Assembly: GCA_963769945.1 (NCBI GenBank)
Contig: CAVYOA010000001.1
Span: 1 to 64,000 of the forward strand
Direction of reading: 5' to 3'
From: WHSW01 sp963769945
GTDB lineage: Bacteria > Actinomycetota > Thermoleophilia > Solirubrobacterales > 70-9
DNA length: 64,000 bases
The position numbers and the translations under genes are program-made. Shown in pieces: positions 35,026-43,850 of this stretch. Each line of letters opens with the position of its first letter. Position 1 is the first letter of the stretch. The notes under the pieces were generated by a model. That model did not search any database and was not told the origin of the DNA. It saw only the letters and a program-made list of their open reading frames with translations.

Positions 35026-36712
35026 TCGCGCCCTCGGAGGCCGAGCCGACCGACTTCGCGTACTTGGCGAGGACGCCGGTCGGGTACTCAGGCTCGGGCG
35101 AGACGTAGGCGGCGACGCGCTTGGCGATCTCCTCATCGCTGAGGTCGACTTCGAGCACGCGCCGCTCGATGTCGATCGTCACCTGGTCGCCGTTTCGAAT
35201 CGCGGCGATCGGCCCGCCCTTGACGGCCTCCGGGGCAACGTGGCCGACCATCAGCCCGCGAGTCGCGCCCGAGAAGCGGCCGTCGGTGAGCAAGGCGACC
35301 TCCTCGCCTAGACCTTCGCCGACGATCGCCGCGGTGACTTGAAGCATCTCGCGCATCCCCGGCCCGCCGGACGGACCCTCGTTTCGGATGACGACGATGT
35401 CGCCGGCGACGATCTCGCCCGCCTTGAGGGCGACGAAGCAGTCCTCCTCGCGCTCGTACACCTTCGCCGGGCCGCTTTGGCCCTTGCGCTCGGTGCCGGC
35501 GAGCTTGACCACCGAGCCTTCGGGGGCGAGGTTGCCGCGTAGGATCGCGAGGCCGCCCTCGGGCTTGAGCGGATCCGACAGCGGTCGCACCACCTGCTGG
35601 CCGCTCTCCTCCACGGCAGCGTCGGCCTCTTCGCCGATCGTGCGGCCGCTGACCGTGATCTCATCGCGATGCAGCAAGCCGGCTTCGGAGAGGCGGTTGA
35701 GAATCAGCGGCACGCCGCCGGCGCGGTAGAGGTCGGTGGCGACGAAGCGACCCGCGGGCTTGAGGTCGGCAAGCAGTGGGGTGCGTTTGGAAATCTGCTC
35801 GAAATCATCGATCTCGAGTTCGATTCCGGCCTCGCGTGCGACAGCGAGCAGGTGCAAGACGCCGTTGGTCGAGCCGCCCGACGCGCTCAGGCAGGCGATC
35901 GCGTTCTCGAGCGACTTGCGGGTGATCACCCTCGACGGGCGCAGATCATCGGCGAGCACGCGCACAACCAGCTCACCGATCTGCTCCGAGACGCTGTTCT
36001 TCTCCTCGTCCTCGGCCGGCACCATCGCCGAGCCTCCGGGCGAGATCCCGAGTGCCTCGAAGGCGCAGGCCATCGTGTTCGCTGTGAACTGGCCACCGCA
36101 GGCCCCGGCGCCCGGGCTGGCAACGTTTTCCAGCTCGGCGAGGTCGGCGTCGGACATGGTCCCGGCAGCGTGCGCTCCGATGGCCTCGAAGACGTCGACG
36201 ATCGTCACGTCCTCGCCGCGCCAGCGCCCCGGGGCGATCGAGCCGCCGTAGAGCATCAACGAGGGGATGTCGAGGCGCGCCAGCGCCATCACGCAGCCGG
36301 GGATCGTCTTGTCGCAGGCTGAAAGGGCGACGATCGCATCGAACTGATAGCCGCGTGCGGTGAGCTCGATCGAGTCGGCGATCACCTCGCGGCTGACCAG
36401 CGAGGTCTTCATACCCTTCGTGCCCATCGTGATCCCGTCGGAGATCGCGATCGTGTTGAACTCCATCGGCGTCGCGCCCGCCTTGCGCACACCGTCCTTG
36501 ATGTGCTCGGCGAGCCCACGCAGGTGAAAGTTGCACGGCATCGCCTCGGTCCAGGTGTTGGCGATTCCGATCGTCGGCTTCGAAAGTGCGTCGTCGTCGA
36601 AGCCGATGCCCTTCATGTAGGCGCGCGCAGCGGCGCGATCGGCGCCGTCGAAGACAGCTGCCGAACGCGGACGCGGCAGCGCTGTGATCACGTCGCCATC
36701 AGTGGAAGCCAT
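35015..36712 (-). CDS. ilvD: Dihydroxy-acid dehydratase
   Basis: A 565-residue protein from ATG 36712. It has the IlvD landmarks: PTIGIANTWTEAMPCN near 46-61, ISDGITMGTKGM, SACDKTIPGCVMA with a cluster cysteine, GACGGQFTANTMACAFEALG with another, and TDGRFSGATRGL near the end. It dehydrates 2,3-dihydroxy acids in isoleucine and valine synthesis, using an Fe-S cluster. It is convergent with the hydrolase and stands alone, not in an ilv operon. Full length and intact. Confidence 0.95.
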   Translation of the reverse strand: MASTDGDVITALPRPRSAAVFDGADRAAARAYMKGIGFDDDALSKPTIGIANTWTEAMPCNFHLRGLAEHIKDGVRKAGATPMEFNTIAISDGITMGTKGMKTSLVSREVIADSIELTARGYQFDAIVALSACDKTIPGCVMALARLDIPSLMLYGGSIAPGRWRGEDVTIVDVFEAIGAHAAGTMSDADLAELENVASPGAGACGGQFTANTMACAFEALGISPGGSAMVPAEDEEKNSVSEQIGELVVRVLADDLRPSRVITRKSLENAIACLSASGGSTNGVLHLLAVAREAGIELEIDDFEQISKRTPLLADLKPAGRFVATDLYRAGGVPLILNRLSEAGLLHRDEITVSGRTIGEEADAAVEESGQQVVRPLSDPLKPEGGLAILRGNLAPEGSVVKLAGTERKGQSGPAKVYEREEDCFVALKAGEIVAGDIVVIRNEGPSGGPGMREMLQVTAAIVGEGLGEEVALLTDGRFSGATRGLMVGHVAPEAVKGGPIAAIRNGDQVTIDIERRVLEVDLSDEEIAKRVAAYVSPEPEYPTGVLAKYAKSVGSASEGAITV

Positions 36713-36722
36713 CGCCCGGAGT

Positions 36723-37403
36723 CTAGGCGCGAGCCACTGCGCCAGTCGTCGCACGAAGCTCGTGCCAGCGCGCGAGCCGGGCGATATCGCGGCGCGCATG
36801 TGCGGGGTCGACTTGGCGGCCGGGGCGATCGACGCTTGCGGTGGCGATCAGCTCGCGCTCGCGGCCGTGAAGCGCCAGCCATTTTGCGAGAACGTCATCG
36901 GCGTCGGGGAGGCGCTCACCGTGTCGCGAAAGCGGATGCAGTACTCGCTCAGCAACGTGGCGGTCGCGGTCTCGTAGGCGACCAGGGGCCGCTGTGGGTA
37001 GACGAGATAGGCGTAGCCGCTGGCGGGATCACCGCGGCCGCAACGCTGAAGTACCCGAGCTCCTCGTAGGCGCTGTACTCGAGCTCGCCGACCGCGCCGC
37101 GAAGCAGCTCGCGCGCGCGCCGCTCGGCCAGATCGGGACCCGTCTGCGACGCCACCTCAGCCGCCGGCGGCTGGTGGGTAGAAGACGACGCGCTCGGCAT
37201 CGCGCGGCACCTCGGCGAAGTCGCGCACCGCGCGCCTCGCGCTTGCCGCGGCGGTTGCCCGCGAGCGGTACCGCGGCCCACATCCCGAGCTCGAGCTGGT
37301 GGCGAAACTCGGCCACCAGGCGCTCCTCGTCGGCGGCCAGCTCGGGGTCGCCCTCGGCGAGGACGACGTCGCCGACTCCGGGCTTCATCCGCACCAGCTT
37401 CAC
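36723..37403 (-). CDS. Unrecognised protein, at least four frameshifts
   Basis: It starts at GTG 37403, overlapping the thiD stop (GTGA): KLVRMKPGVGDVVLAEGDPELAADEE. Then frames alternate: VRDFAEVPRDAERVVFYPPAAG, SQTGPDLAERRARELLRG and ELEYSAYEELGYFSVAA, then SGYAYLVYPQRPLVAYETATATLL, then DADDVLAKWLALHGRERELI and RRDIARLARWHELRATTG to a TAG at 36723. The pieces join to a plausible ~225-residue protein of unknown family. The damage is denser than in any neighbour, so real decay is possible. Position suggests a minor partner of thiD. Confidence 0.5.
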
Positions 37404-38230
37404 CCGCCCACCGTATCGTCCCTGCTCGCTCTCGCGGTCAGGCCGAAAACATCGACCGGCCCCGCCCCGCGACCGAGCTCGCGCAGACCGTTGCCGACCG
37501 CCTCGGCAGCGATCTCGCGCGCCCAGCGCGCAGCGTCGGCAACGTCTGCCCCCCGAGCCAGGAAGGCTGTCAGGGCCGAAGAGTGCGTGCAGCCTGAGCC
37601 ATGCGCCGCGCCATCGGGATATCTGGGTCCCTCGATCCGCATCGTGCCGTTCTCATCCGCGAGGACGTCGGCTCCCGTTCCGTCTTCGGAGTGCCCGCCG
37701 GTGACAACGACCGCGTCGGGGCCAAGCGCGCGCACTCCCTCGGCGAGCTCAACCTGCGTCGCGTTTGCGCCCAGCCCGCTGAGCGCCCGGGCCTCGGGCA
37801 GATTCGGGGTCGTCACCGTCGCGCGCGGCAGAACCCGCTCGATCAGCGCCGTGCGCGCGTCTGCGGCCAGCAGCGTCGCGCCGGATTCAGCGACCATGAC
37901 CGGGTCGACGACGATCGGCGCCCCGGCGACGAGGTCCAGCGCCTCGAGGACCGCATCGATCGTCGCCTCGTCGGCGAGCATGCCGATCTTGACCGCGTCG
38001 ACGCCGATGTCGGAGGCGACCGCCTCGACCTGGGCGACGATCATCTCGGGCGCGACAGCGACCACCATCTCGACTCCGACGGTGTTCTGTGCGGTCAGCG
38101 CCGTGATCGCGGTCATGCCGTGAACGCCGCAGCGCGCAAAAGCCTTGAGATCGGCCTGGATCCCAGCGCCGCCGCCAGAGTCGGATCCGGCGATCGACAG
38201 GCACGCAGCAACGGAGCGGGTCTCGGTCAC
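37400..38230 (-). CDS. thiD: HMP/HMP-P kinase
   Basis: A 276-residue ribokinase-fold protein. SIAGSDSGGGAGIQADLKAF near 12-31, GMTAITALTAQNT, VVDPVMVAESG near 112, TPNLPEARALSG, and DGAAHGSGCTHSSALTAFLARG near 208-229 (anion hole and catalytic Asp region; the usual GTGCT is GSGCT) identify ThiD, which phosphorylates hydroxymethylpyrimidine twice in thiamine synthesis. GTG start at 38230 overlaps the dprA stop (GTGA). No other thi gene is in view. Confidence 0.92.
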   Translation of the reverse strand: MTETRSVAACLSIAGSDSGGGAGIQADLKAFARCGVHGMTAITALTAQNTVGVEMVVAVAPEMIVAQVEAVASDIGVDAVKIGMLADEATIDAVLEALDLVAGAPIVVDPVMVAESGATLLAADARTALIERVLPRATVTTPNLPEARALSGLGANATQVELAEGVRALGPDAVVVTGGHSEDGTGADVLADENGTMRIEGPRYPDGAAHGSGCTHSSALTAFLARGADVADAARWAREIAAEAVGNGLRELGRGAGPVDVFGLTARASRDDTVGG

Positions 38231-39142
38231 TCCTCCAGGGTATTCGCGGCGCGCGCCAGCCCGGTCCTGACGTAGCCGCCGATCTCGTCGCGCGTCAGAA
38301 ACCCCAGCAGCTGCAGGCGTGCCAGCGCCACCGCCGCGGTGCGGCCATCGATTGCCATCGCCTCGGTGAGCTCGTCGGGCGCGACCGCGCCATCCTCAAC
38401 CGCCTCGAGCGCGCGGTCGAGCTCGGGCGGCAGCTCCGGGCCGCTGCGCACGAGCGTGACGACGCCGACACCTGCGAGCAGGTCGAGGACGTCTTGAGCG
38501 TCGCGGACGAGGTGGCAGCCGTCTTTGAGCAACGAGTTGGTACCGGTCGAGGCACGAACGCCGATCGGCCCGGGTATCGCGGCAAGATCGCGACCGAGGT
38601 CACGGGCGCGATCGGCGGTGACCAGCGTTCCCGAAGGCTCGGCTGCCTCGACCACGACGACGACTGCCGAGATCGCCGCCATGATCCGATTGCGGGCCGG
38701 GAAGTCGTACTTTCGTGGCTGGGCGCCGAACGGCTGCTCGGAGATGACCGCGCCCGCCTCGACGATGCGGCGGTGCAGGCCGCGGTGGCGGCCTGGATAG
38801 ATGACATCGGCCCCGCCGCCGAGCACGGCGATCGTCTTGCCCGCGGCCGCCAGCGCGCCGCGGTGAGCAGCACCGTCGATCCCGATCGCCATGCCGCTGA
38901 CGATGACGACGCCGGCCGAGGCCAGATCGCGACCGAGATCCTCGGCAACACGAAGGCCATAGCTGGTCGCTCGTCGCGAGCCGACGATGGTCACGGCGCT
39001 GTCAGGGTCGAGGCCTCGAACAAGCTCACGGCTACCGAGCCCGTACAGCTGCGGGCGCTCAGCCGGAGCGAGATCGCGCAGCCCGGCCGGATAGTGCTCG
39101 TCGCCGGGCCCCGAACGACCAGCGTCCGGCGCCCCCGCTCAT
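38227..39142 (-). CDS. dprA: DNA processing protein DprA, one frameshift
   Basis: The Rossmann core is complete: TIVGSRRATSYGLRVAEDL, VVSGMAIGIDGAAHRGAL, VLGGGADVIYPGRH, ISEQPFGAQPRKYDFPARNRIMA and TADRARDLGRDL, with a C-terminal winged-helix region (DELTEAMAIDGRTAAVALARLQLLG). The ATG at 39142 overlaps the comM stop as ATGA. About 10 codons later the frame shifts near 39100-39115, in a GGGGCCC run, into DEHYPAGLRDLAPAERPQLYGLG. Repaired length is about 305 residues. DprA loads RecA on incoming single strands. The frameshift is likely an error. Confidence 0.82.
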
Positions 39143-40639
39143 CTGCCCTCCAAGCGCAGGCTCATCGCGCCGGCAATTTGCTCGTCCGAGACCGTTTCCT
39201 GCGCGTCGAGATCGGCGAGCGTGCGGGCAACGCGAATGAGCCGGTCGAAACCGCGTCCCGAGAGTTTCGCCCCCGCCTGCTCCTCGCCGATCAGCGCCCA
39301 CGCCCGCGGCGTTAGCTCGCTGCGCTCGCGCGTCTCCTTGGGGGTCATCTGCGCGTTCGTACGCCCTCGCCCGAGGCGCGCTCGCTGGCGCTCACGCGCC
39401 GCCAGCACTCGCTCGCGCACGAGCGCCGATGCCGGACCCGGCTTCCCTGTGAGCGCAGCTCGACTCGGCTGTCCCAAACGCAGGCAGAGATCGATGCGAT
39501 CGGCCAGGGCGCCGGTCAGCTTGGCCGAATAGCGGCGTACCGAGGGCTCCGCGCACTCACACAGCTGCGAGTTGGGGCCCTGACCGCAAGGGCAGGGGTT
39601 GGCGGCAGCGACAAGCTGAAACCGGCACGGCAGCTCGGCTGAGCTGCGGGCGCGCGAGATCCTCACCCGGCCATCCTCCAGCGGCTGGCGCAATGCCTCC
39701 AGCACGTCGCGGCGAAACTCGGGCAACTCGTCGAGAAAGAGCACGCCGCGATGGGCGAGGGAGATCTCTCCCGGGCGCGCGGGGGAGCCGCCACCAAGCA
39801 GACCGGCCGCCGAAACCGTGTGATGCGGCGCGCGAAAGGGACGCACGCCATCCACCAGGGGCGCAAGCGGGTGGCCACAAGCGCTTGCGACTCGGATCGC
39901 CTCGACGGCTTCGCCGGTATCAAGCGGCGGCAGCAGTGACGGCAACCTGCGCGCGGCCATTGATTTGCCTGCCCCCGGCGGCCCGATCATGATCATGCTG
40001 TGCCCGCCGGCGGCCGCCACCTCGAGCGCGAAGGCGAGGGTCGACTGCCCGCGCAGATCCGCCAGATCGGGAAGCTCAGCGAAGGAGCCGTTGATCGCGA
40101 GAGCCAGCGGCGCCGGCGGCGAGGGCTCGTCATCGCCGCCGATGTCCGCCAGCTGTGAGAGTCGCTCGATCGCGATCACCCGCAGGCCTTCGACCAAGGC
40201 CGCCTCGCCGCCACACTCGCGCGGGACGACCAGCGCCGTGGCGCCGCTGCGGCTCGCCGCCTCGGCCATCGCCAGCACCGCCCGCGACCGGCCGGACGCT
40301 GCCGTCGAGCGCGAGCTCGCCGATCAGCGCCGCGCGGTCGAGAACGCCCGGTGGCAACTGCCCCGAGGCGTCGAGCACGGCCGCGGCCAAGGCGAGATCA
40401 AAGCCAGGGCCGGTCTTACGCAGGTCCGCGGGCGCCAGGTTTGCCGTGATCCGCTGTTGCGGGAACTTGAAGCCGGAGTTGACGATCGCCGAGCGCACAC
40501 GCTCGCGCGCTTCCCGAATCGCCACGTCGGGCAGGCCGACGACGGCGAACGACGGCAGACCGTTTCGGACGTCGGCCTCGACGCGAACCTCGCGGGCGTC
40601 GACGCCGATCAGCGAGTAGGTGCGAGCCGCCGAGTGCAT
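39139..40639 (-). CDS. comM: ComM/YifB-like Mg-chelatase family ATPase, one frameshift
   Basis: It starts MHSAARTYSLIGVDAREVRVEADV, with GLPDVAIREARERVRSAI and a Lon-like N-terminal domain. Near 40275 an extra G in a GCGGGCGG run breaks the frame after DGSVRPVAG; the next frame continues VLAMAEAASRSG. The AAA core has Walker A IGPPGAGKSM, Walker B GVLFLDELPEF, the zinc-like NPCPCG ... CECAE segment, and sensor parts RIDLCLRL. ComM is a branch-migrating helicase aiding natural transformation in some bacteria. It is coupled to dprA. About 500 residues when repaired. Confidence 0.85.
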
Positions 40640-40754
40640 GTGGCGACCCTAGGCCCGCCGCCTGCACCGGTGGCACGCAAGATGTGGCAAAGGCACCTCA
40701 AACTCGCAACTTCACCCGCGCCACCTGTGTGCCGGACCGACCTAGGTTGATGCG

Positions 40755-41141
40755 ATGACCGTTGAGCGCCAAGCCCTGGGGCGGGAGGCCGAGGAAATCG
40801 TCGCCGACCGGCTGCAAGCTCGTGGCTGGCAGATCGTCGCTCGTAACGTTCGCGTCGGCGATGTCCGCGGCGAGCTCGACCTGATCGGGCTCGACGGGCG
40901 CGCGCTCGTCTTCGTCGAGGTCAAGGCGCGCCGAGCCGGCTCGGCACTCGGGCCCGAGACGCCGGCGATGGCGGTCGGACCACGCAAGCAGGCAAAGATT
41001 CGCGCCCTCGCGTCGGCTTGGCTGCGTGAGCGCGGCTACGACGTCCCGCGCCACCGCGACCTGCGCTTCGACGTCGTCGGCTTGCGCCTCGGCGAACAGG
41101 GCCGGATCACCGACTATGAGCACCTCGAGGGCGCGTTCTGA
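40755..41141 (+). CDS. yraN: YraN/UPF0102 nuclease-like protein
   Basis: A 128-residue protein with the UPF0102 pattern: LGREAEEIVADRLQARGWQIVARNVR, then GELDLIGLDGRALVFVEVKARR with the PD-(D/E)XK-like acids (E, D, EVK), and LRFDVVGLRL. The fold suggests a Holliday-junction-resolvase-like nuclease, but its role is unproven. ATG at 40755, divergent from comM across 115 bp. The yraN-comM-dprA grouping is common in bacteria and points to DNA uptake or repair. Confidence 0.9.
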   Translation: MTVERQALGREAEEIVADRLQARGWQIVARNVRVGDVRGELDLIGLDGRALVFVEVKARRAGSALGPETPAMAVGPRKQAKIRALASAWLRERGYDVPRHRDLRFDVVGLRLGEQGRITDYEHLEGAF

Positions 41142-41147
41142 AGTGCG

Positions 41148-41930
41148 CTAACCGAGCTGCAGCTGGCTGTAGGCGATCGAGGCGAACGACCGTCGGTGCA
41201 GGTCCGAGGGGCCGTGCTCGACGATCGCCGCACGATGGTCGGCCGTCGAATAGCCGACGTTGCCCTCGAAGTCGTAGTCCGGGTACTCGTCGGCGATCCG
41301 CCGCATATAGCGATCGCGCGTCACCTTCGCGATAACCGAGGCGGCAGCGATCGCGGCACTGCGCGCGTCGCCGTCGATCACCGCGCGATGCTCGACCGCG
41401 CACCCGGGCACGCGAAAGCCGTCGGTGAGGCAAACCGCGCCTGGGACCGCGACCCGCTCCAGGCTTCGTGCCAGAGCCGCGAGATTCGTCACGTGCAGGC
41501 CGCGTGAGTCGATTCCGCGCACGCAGCGCACCGTCACCGCCACCCGTGCGGCCGCTCTGATCACGATCGGATACATCGCCTCGCGCTGCTCGGCGCTTCG
41601 CTGCTTGGAGTCGTCAAGGTCGCCAAGCGCACGCCGGTCGCGCAGCGATAACCGCTCGTAGTCGATCAGCACCCCGGCGGCGACCAGGGGGCCCGCAAGC
41701 GATCCTCGACCCGCCTCGTCGGCGCCGGCGACGAAGCGGACGCCAAGCTCGCGATCGAACTTGAACAGCTTCGCGGCGCGGCGCCGGCGCCGCGCGACAG
41801 CCTTGGACGCGTTGCGTTTCGGCTTAGAGGAGGCCGATGCGCTTCGGCGGCCAGTAGGTGAAGAAGGCCTTTCCGATGACCCAGTCTCGGGGGATTGGGC
41901 CCCAGTAGCGGCTGTCGTCGCTGGCTCCAC
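41148..41930 (-). CDS. rnhB: Ribonuclease HII
   Basis: The catalytic domain is clear: VAGADEAGRGSLAGPLVAAGV with Asp-Glu, LDDSKQRSAEQRE, VIDGDARSAAIAAASVIAKVTRD with two further acids and a Lys, and YPDYDFEGNVGYSTADH. It removes ribonucleotides from DNA. In frame, the only start (GTG 41930) would overlap lepB by 107 bp and give a ~60-residue basic, Ser-rich tail (KPKRNASKAVARRRRRAAK). A start nearer 41830 would need an unusual codon. The N-terminus is therefore uncertain; the enzyme core is not. Confidence 0.88.
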   Translation of the reverse strand: MEPATTAATGAQSPETGSSERPSSPTGRRSASASSKPKRNASKAVARRRRRAAKLFKFDRELGVRFVAGADEAGRGSLAGPLVAAGVLIDYERLSLRDRRALGDLDDSKQRSAEQREAMYPIVIRAAARVAVTVRCVRGIDSRGLHVTNLAALARSLERVAVPGAVCLTDGFRVPGCAVEHRAVIDGDARSAAIAAASVIAKVTRDRYMRRIADEYPDYDFEGNVGYSTADHRAAIVEHGPSDLHRRSFASIAYSQLQLG

Positions 41931-42447
41931 GGTTGTCGCCCATCATGAAGTAGTGATCGGGTGGAATCGTGATCTCGGTCTCGAAATCGCAGCCGCCGAT
42001 GCCGCGACATGGGCGAATTTCCCAGTCGCCCTCAACGGGCTCACCGTCAACGATCGGGATTCCCTTGACGATCCGTAGCCGATCGCCGCCCACAGCGACG
42101 ACGCGTTTTACGAAGTTCGTCTCGGCCATCTCAGGCGTCGGCTCCGGGCATGGCTGGCCCTGCTTGCGCTCTGGCTGGGTGACACCGCACTGGTTGCCGC
42201 GCTCGGCCCCAGTCGGCGGGTGGAAGACGATCACGTCACCCACGCTCGGGTCGGCGCCGAGACGGTAGGAGAAGCGGTTGACGAGGATGCGCTGCCCTTC
42301 CTCGAGCGTCGGCACCATCGACGGCGAGGGAATCTGGTACGGCTTGACGATGAATGCCTGGATTCCGAGCGCGAGGCCGATCGCCAGGCCGACGATGAGA
42401 ACCAGTTCGAGCGCCGCTCCCTTGCCCGTTGTCGGCTTCGGGATCAG
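41824..42447 (-). CDS. lepB: Signal peptidase I
   Basis: A type I signal peptidase. The membrane helix (LELVLIVGLAIGLALGIQAFIV) is followed by PYQIPSPSMVPTLEEGQ with the catalytic Ser, then NFVKRVVAVGGDRL with the Lys, and the box HYFMMGDNRGASDDSRYWGPIP. The frame upstream of the helix has no ATG, GTG or TTG. A CTG at 42447 overlaps the rplS stop as CTGA and follows AGGAAGAG, so it may be the start; otherwise a base is wrong. The ATG at 42318 would remove the helix and the Ser context. 207 residues if CTG is used. Confidence 0.85.
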   Translation of the reverse strand: MIPKPTTGKGAALELVLIVGLAIGLALGIQAFIVKPYQIPSPSMVPTLEEGQRILVNRFSYRLGADPSVGDVIVFHPPTGAERGNQCGVTQPERKQGQPCPEPTPEMAETNFVKRVVAVGGDRLRIVKGIPIVDGEPVEGDWEIRPCRGIGGCDFETEITIPPDHYFMMGDNRGASDDSRYWGPIPRDWVIGKAFFTYWPPKRIGLL

Positions 42448-43025
42448 GCTTTCTCTTCCTCGGACTCCTCAGACTCCTCGGACTCCTCGGACGCCTGGGA
42501 CTCGGCCGAATCCTCGGGCTCGGGCTGGGACTCGCCGGAATCCTCCTGCTCCGGCTCGGGCTCAGGCTCACCCTCCGCGCCTTCGGCAGGGGGCAGCGGT
42601 GCGACCTCTTCTTGGCTCACGCCCTCGGAGTCGATCGGCGCCGGCTCCTCGCTGTGGGCAAGGACGAGATCGTCCTCGATACCCCAGCGGCGCTCGGCCA
42701 CACGCGCGCGCTTGCCGACCCGGCCCCGCAGGTAGTAGAGCTTGGCGCGGCGCACGGCGCCGCGCGCGACCACCTCGAGCCGCTCGATCTTCGGCGAATG
42801 AACTGGAAAGGTGCGCTCGACACCAACGCCGAAGGACTGCTTTCGCACGGTGAAGGTCTCGCGCGCCCCGCTGCCCTGGCGAGCGATGACGATGCCCTCG
42901 AAGACCTGTGTCCGGCGCCGCGTTCCCTCGATCACCTCGAAATGGACGCGGACACGGTCACCGGCCGCAAACCGCGGCACCTGCTTCAGCTGGCGCTGCT
43001 CGATGCTCTCGATGATCGTGCTCAT
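42444..43025 (-). CDS. rplS: 50S ribosomal protein L19 with acidic tail
   Basis: Residues about 1-115 are normal L19: IIESIEQRQLKQVPRFAAGDRVRVHF, FEGIVIARQG, VGVERTFPVHSPKIE and VVARGAVRRAKLYYLRGRVGK. The usual protein ends near here. This one carries a further ~75 residues rich in Glu, Ser and Pro, ending in EESEESEESEEEKA, encoded by a tandem 9-base GAGTCCGAG-like repeat. Start ATG at 43025. A terminator-like hairpin lies just upstream. The tail may be exposed on the ribosome surface; its function is unknown. Confidence 0.92.
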   Translation of the reverse strand: MSTIIESIEQRQLKQVPRFAAGDRVRVHFEVIEGTRRRTQVFEGIVIARQGSGARETFTVRKQSFGVGVERTFPVHSPKIERLEVVARGAVRRAKLYYLRGRVGKRARVAERRWGIEDDLVLAHSEEPAPIDSEGVSQEEVAPLPPAEGAEGEPEPEPEQEDSGESQPEPEDSAESQASEESEESEESEEEKA

Positions 43026-43058
43026 GGTGGATCGCTTCTTTGGCTGGTTGCAGGCGCG

Positions 43059-43096
43059 AAAAAGGCGGGCGCCGCATCGACGTCGGCGGAGCCCGC
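43059..43096 (-). terminator. Intrinsic terminator/attenuator before rplS
   Basis: On the minus strand a GCGGGC ... GCCCGC stem with an inner CCGC/GCGG stem is followed by C and TTTTT. It lies 27 bp past the trmD stop and 34 bp before the rplS start. This is the clearest T-tract hairpin in the window. It could end the rpsP-trmD transcript or attenuate rplS expression. Confidence 0.7.
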
Positions 43097-43123
43097 AGGC
43101 GCCAGATAGTAGACAACTCCCCG

Positions 43124-43822
43124 CTAAGCGGGTCCTAAGTCGCCGCGCGAGGGCTGCCCGCGCTCGCTGCTGCGCTCGTGGCGCCACTCGCGAACACGCT
43201 CGTGGTCGCCCGAGAGCAGGATCTCGGGCACGTCCCAGCCCCTGTAGCTCGCCGGGCGCGTGTAGTGCGGGTATTCGGGCGCCCCACCCAGGGCTTGGGA
43301 GAAGGACTCTTCGAGCGCGCTCTCGGCATGTCCAAGCGCTCCGGGCAGCTTGCGCAGGGCGGCATCGGCGACCACCATCGCGGCGAGCTCTCCACCGCTG
43401 AGCACGTAGGGGCCGATCGAGACTGCGTCGTCGGCGAGCTCGTCGCGCACGCGCTCATCGACCCCCTCATAGCGTCCACACAGCAGCGCCAGATGAGGCT
43501 CGGTCGCAAGTTCACTGGCGAGGGTGTCGTCGAGCTGACGCCCGGAGGCGGCCAAGAGGACCACACGCGGGCTCGCGGCCGGCTCGAGCTCAGGCGCGCC
43601 GTAGGTTGCACGCAATGCGGCGTCGACGACGTCTACACGCAGGACCATGCCGGCGCCGCCGCCGTAGGGCGAGTCGTCGACCTGACCTCCGCTCAGCGGA
43701 GTCGTGTCGCGATAGTTGAAGAACCGAAGCTCGCTGCCGAGCCCGACCGCGTTACGAACATGGCGCTGGTTCGAAAACCACCCGAACCACTCCGGAAAAA
43801 GCGTGAAGACGTCGATTCGCAC
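43124..43822 (-). CDS. trmD: tRNA (guanine37-N1)-methyltransferase
   Basis: A 232-residue SPOUT methyltransferase. MRIDVFTLFPEWF, FNYRDTT, DDSPYGGGAGMVLRVD, LLCGRYEGVDERV and the trefoil-knot segment VSIGPYVLSGGELAAMVV, plus GAPEYPHYTRPASYRG near the end, are all TrmD landmarks. It makes m1G37, which prevents frameshifting. It lies between khpA and rplS. The usual rimM upstream of it is absent. Confidence 0.95.
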   Translation of the reverse strand: MRIDVFTLFPEWFGWFSNQRHVRNAVGLGSELRFFNYRDTTPLSGGQVDDSPYGGGAGMVLRVDVVDAALRATYGAPELEPAASPRVVLLAASGRQLDDTLASELATEPHLALLCGRYEGVDERVRDELADDAVSIGPYVLSGGELAAMVVADAALRKLPGALGHAESALEESFSQALGGAPEYPHYTRPASYRGWDVPEILLSGDHERVREWRHERSSERGQPSRGDLGPA

Positions 43823-43850
43823 GAAACCAATCCTGTCGCAGAGCGGTTAT

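Noticed and set aside
42450..42560. Tandem 9-base repeat as an assembly slip
   Set aside because: The repeat stays in frame, varies slightly between units and ends at the rplS stop that overlaps the lepB frame, so it looks natural, though unit number could still be wrong.
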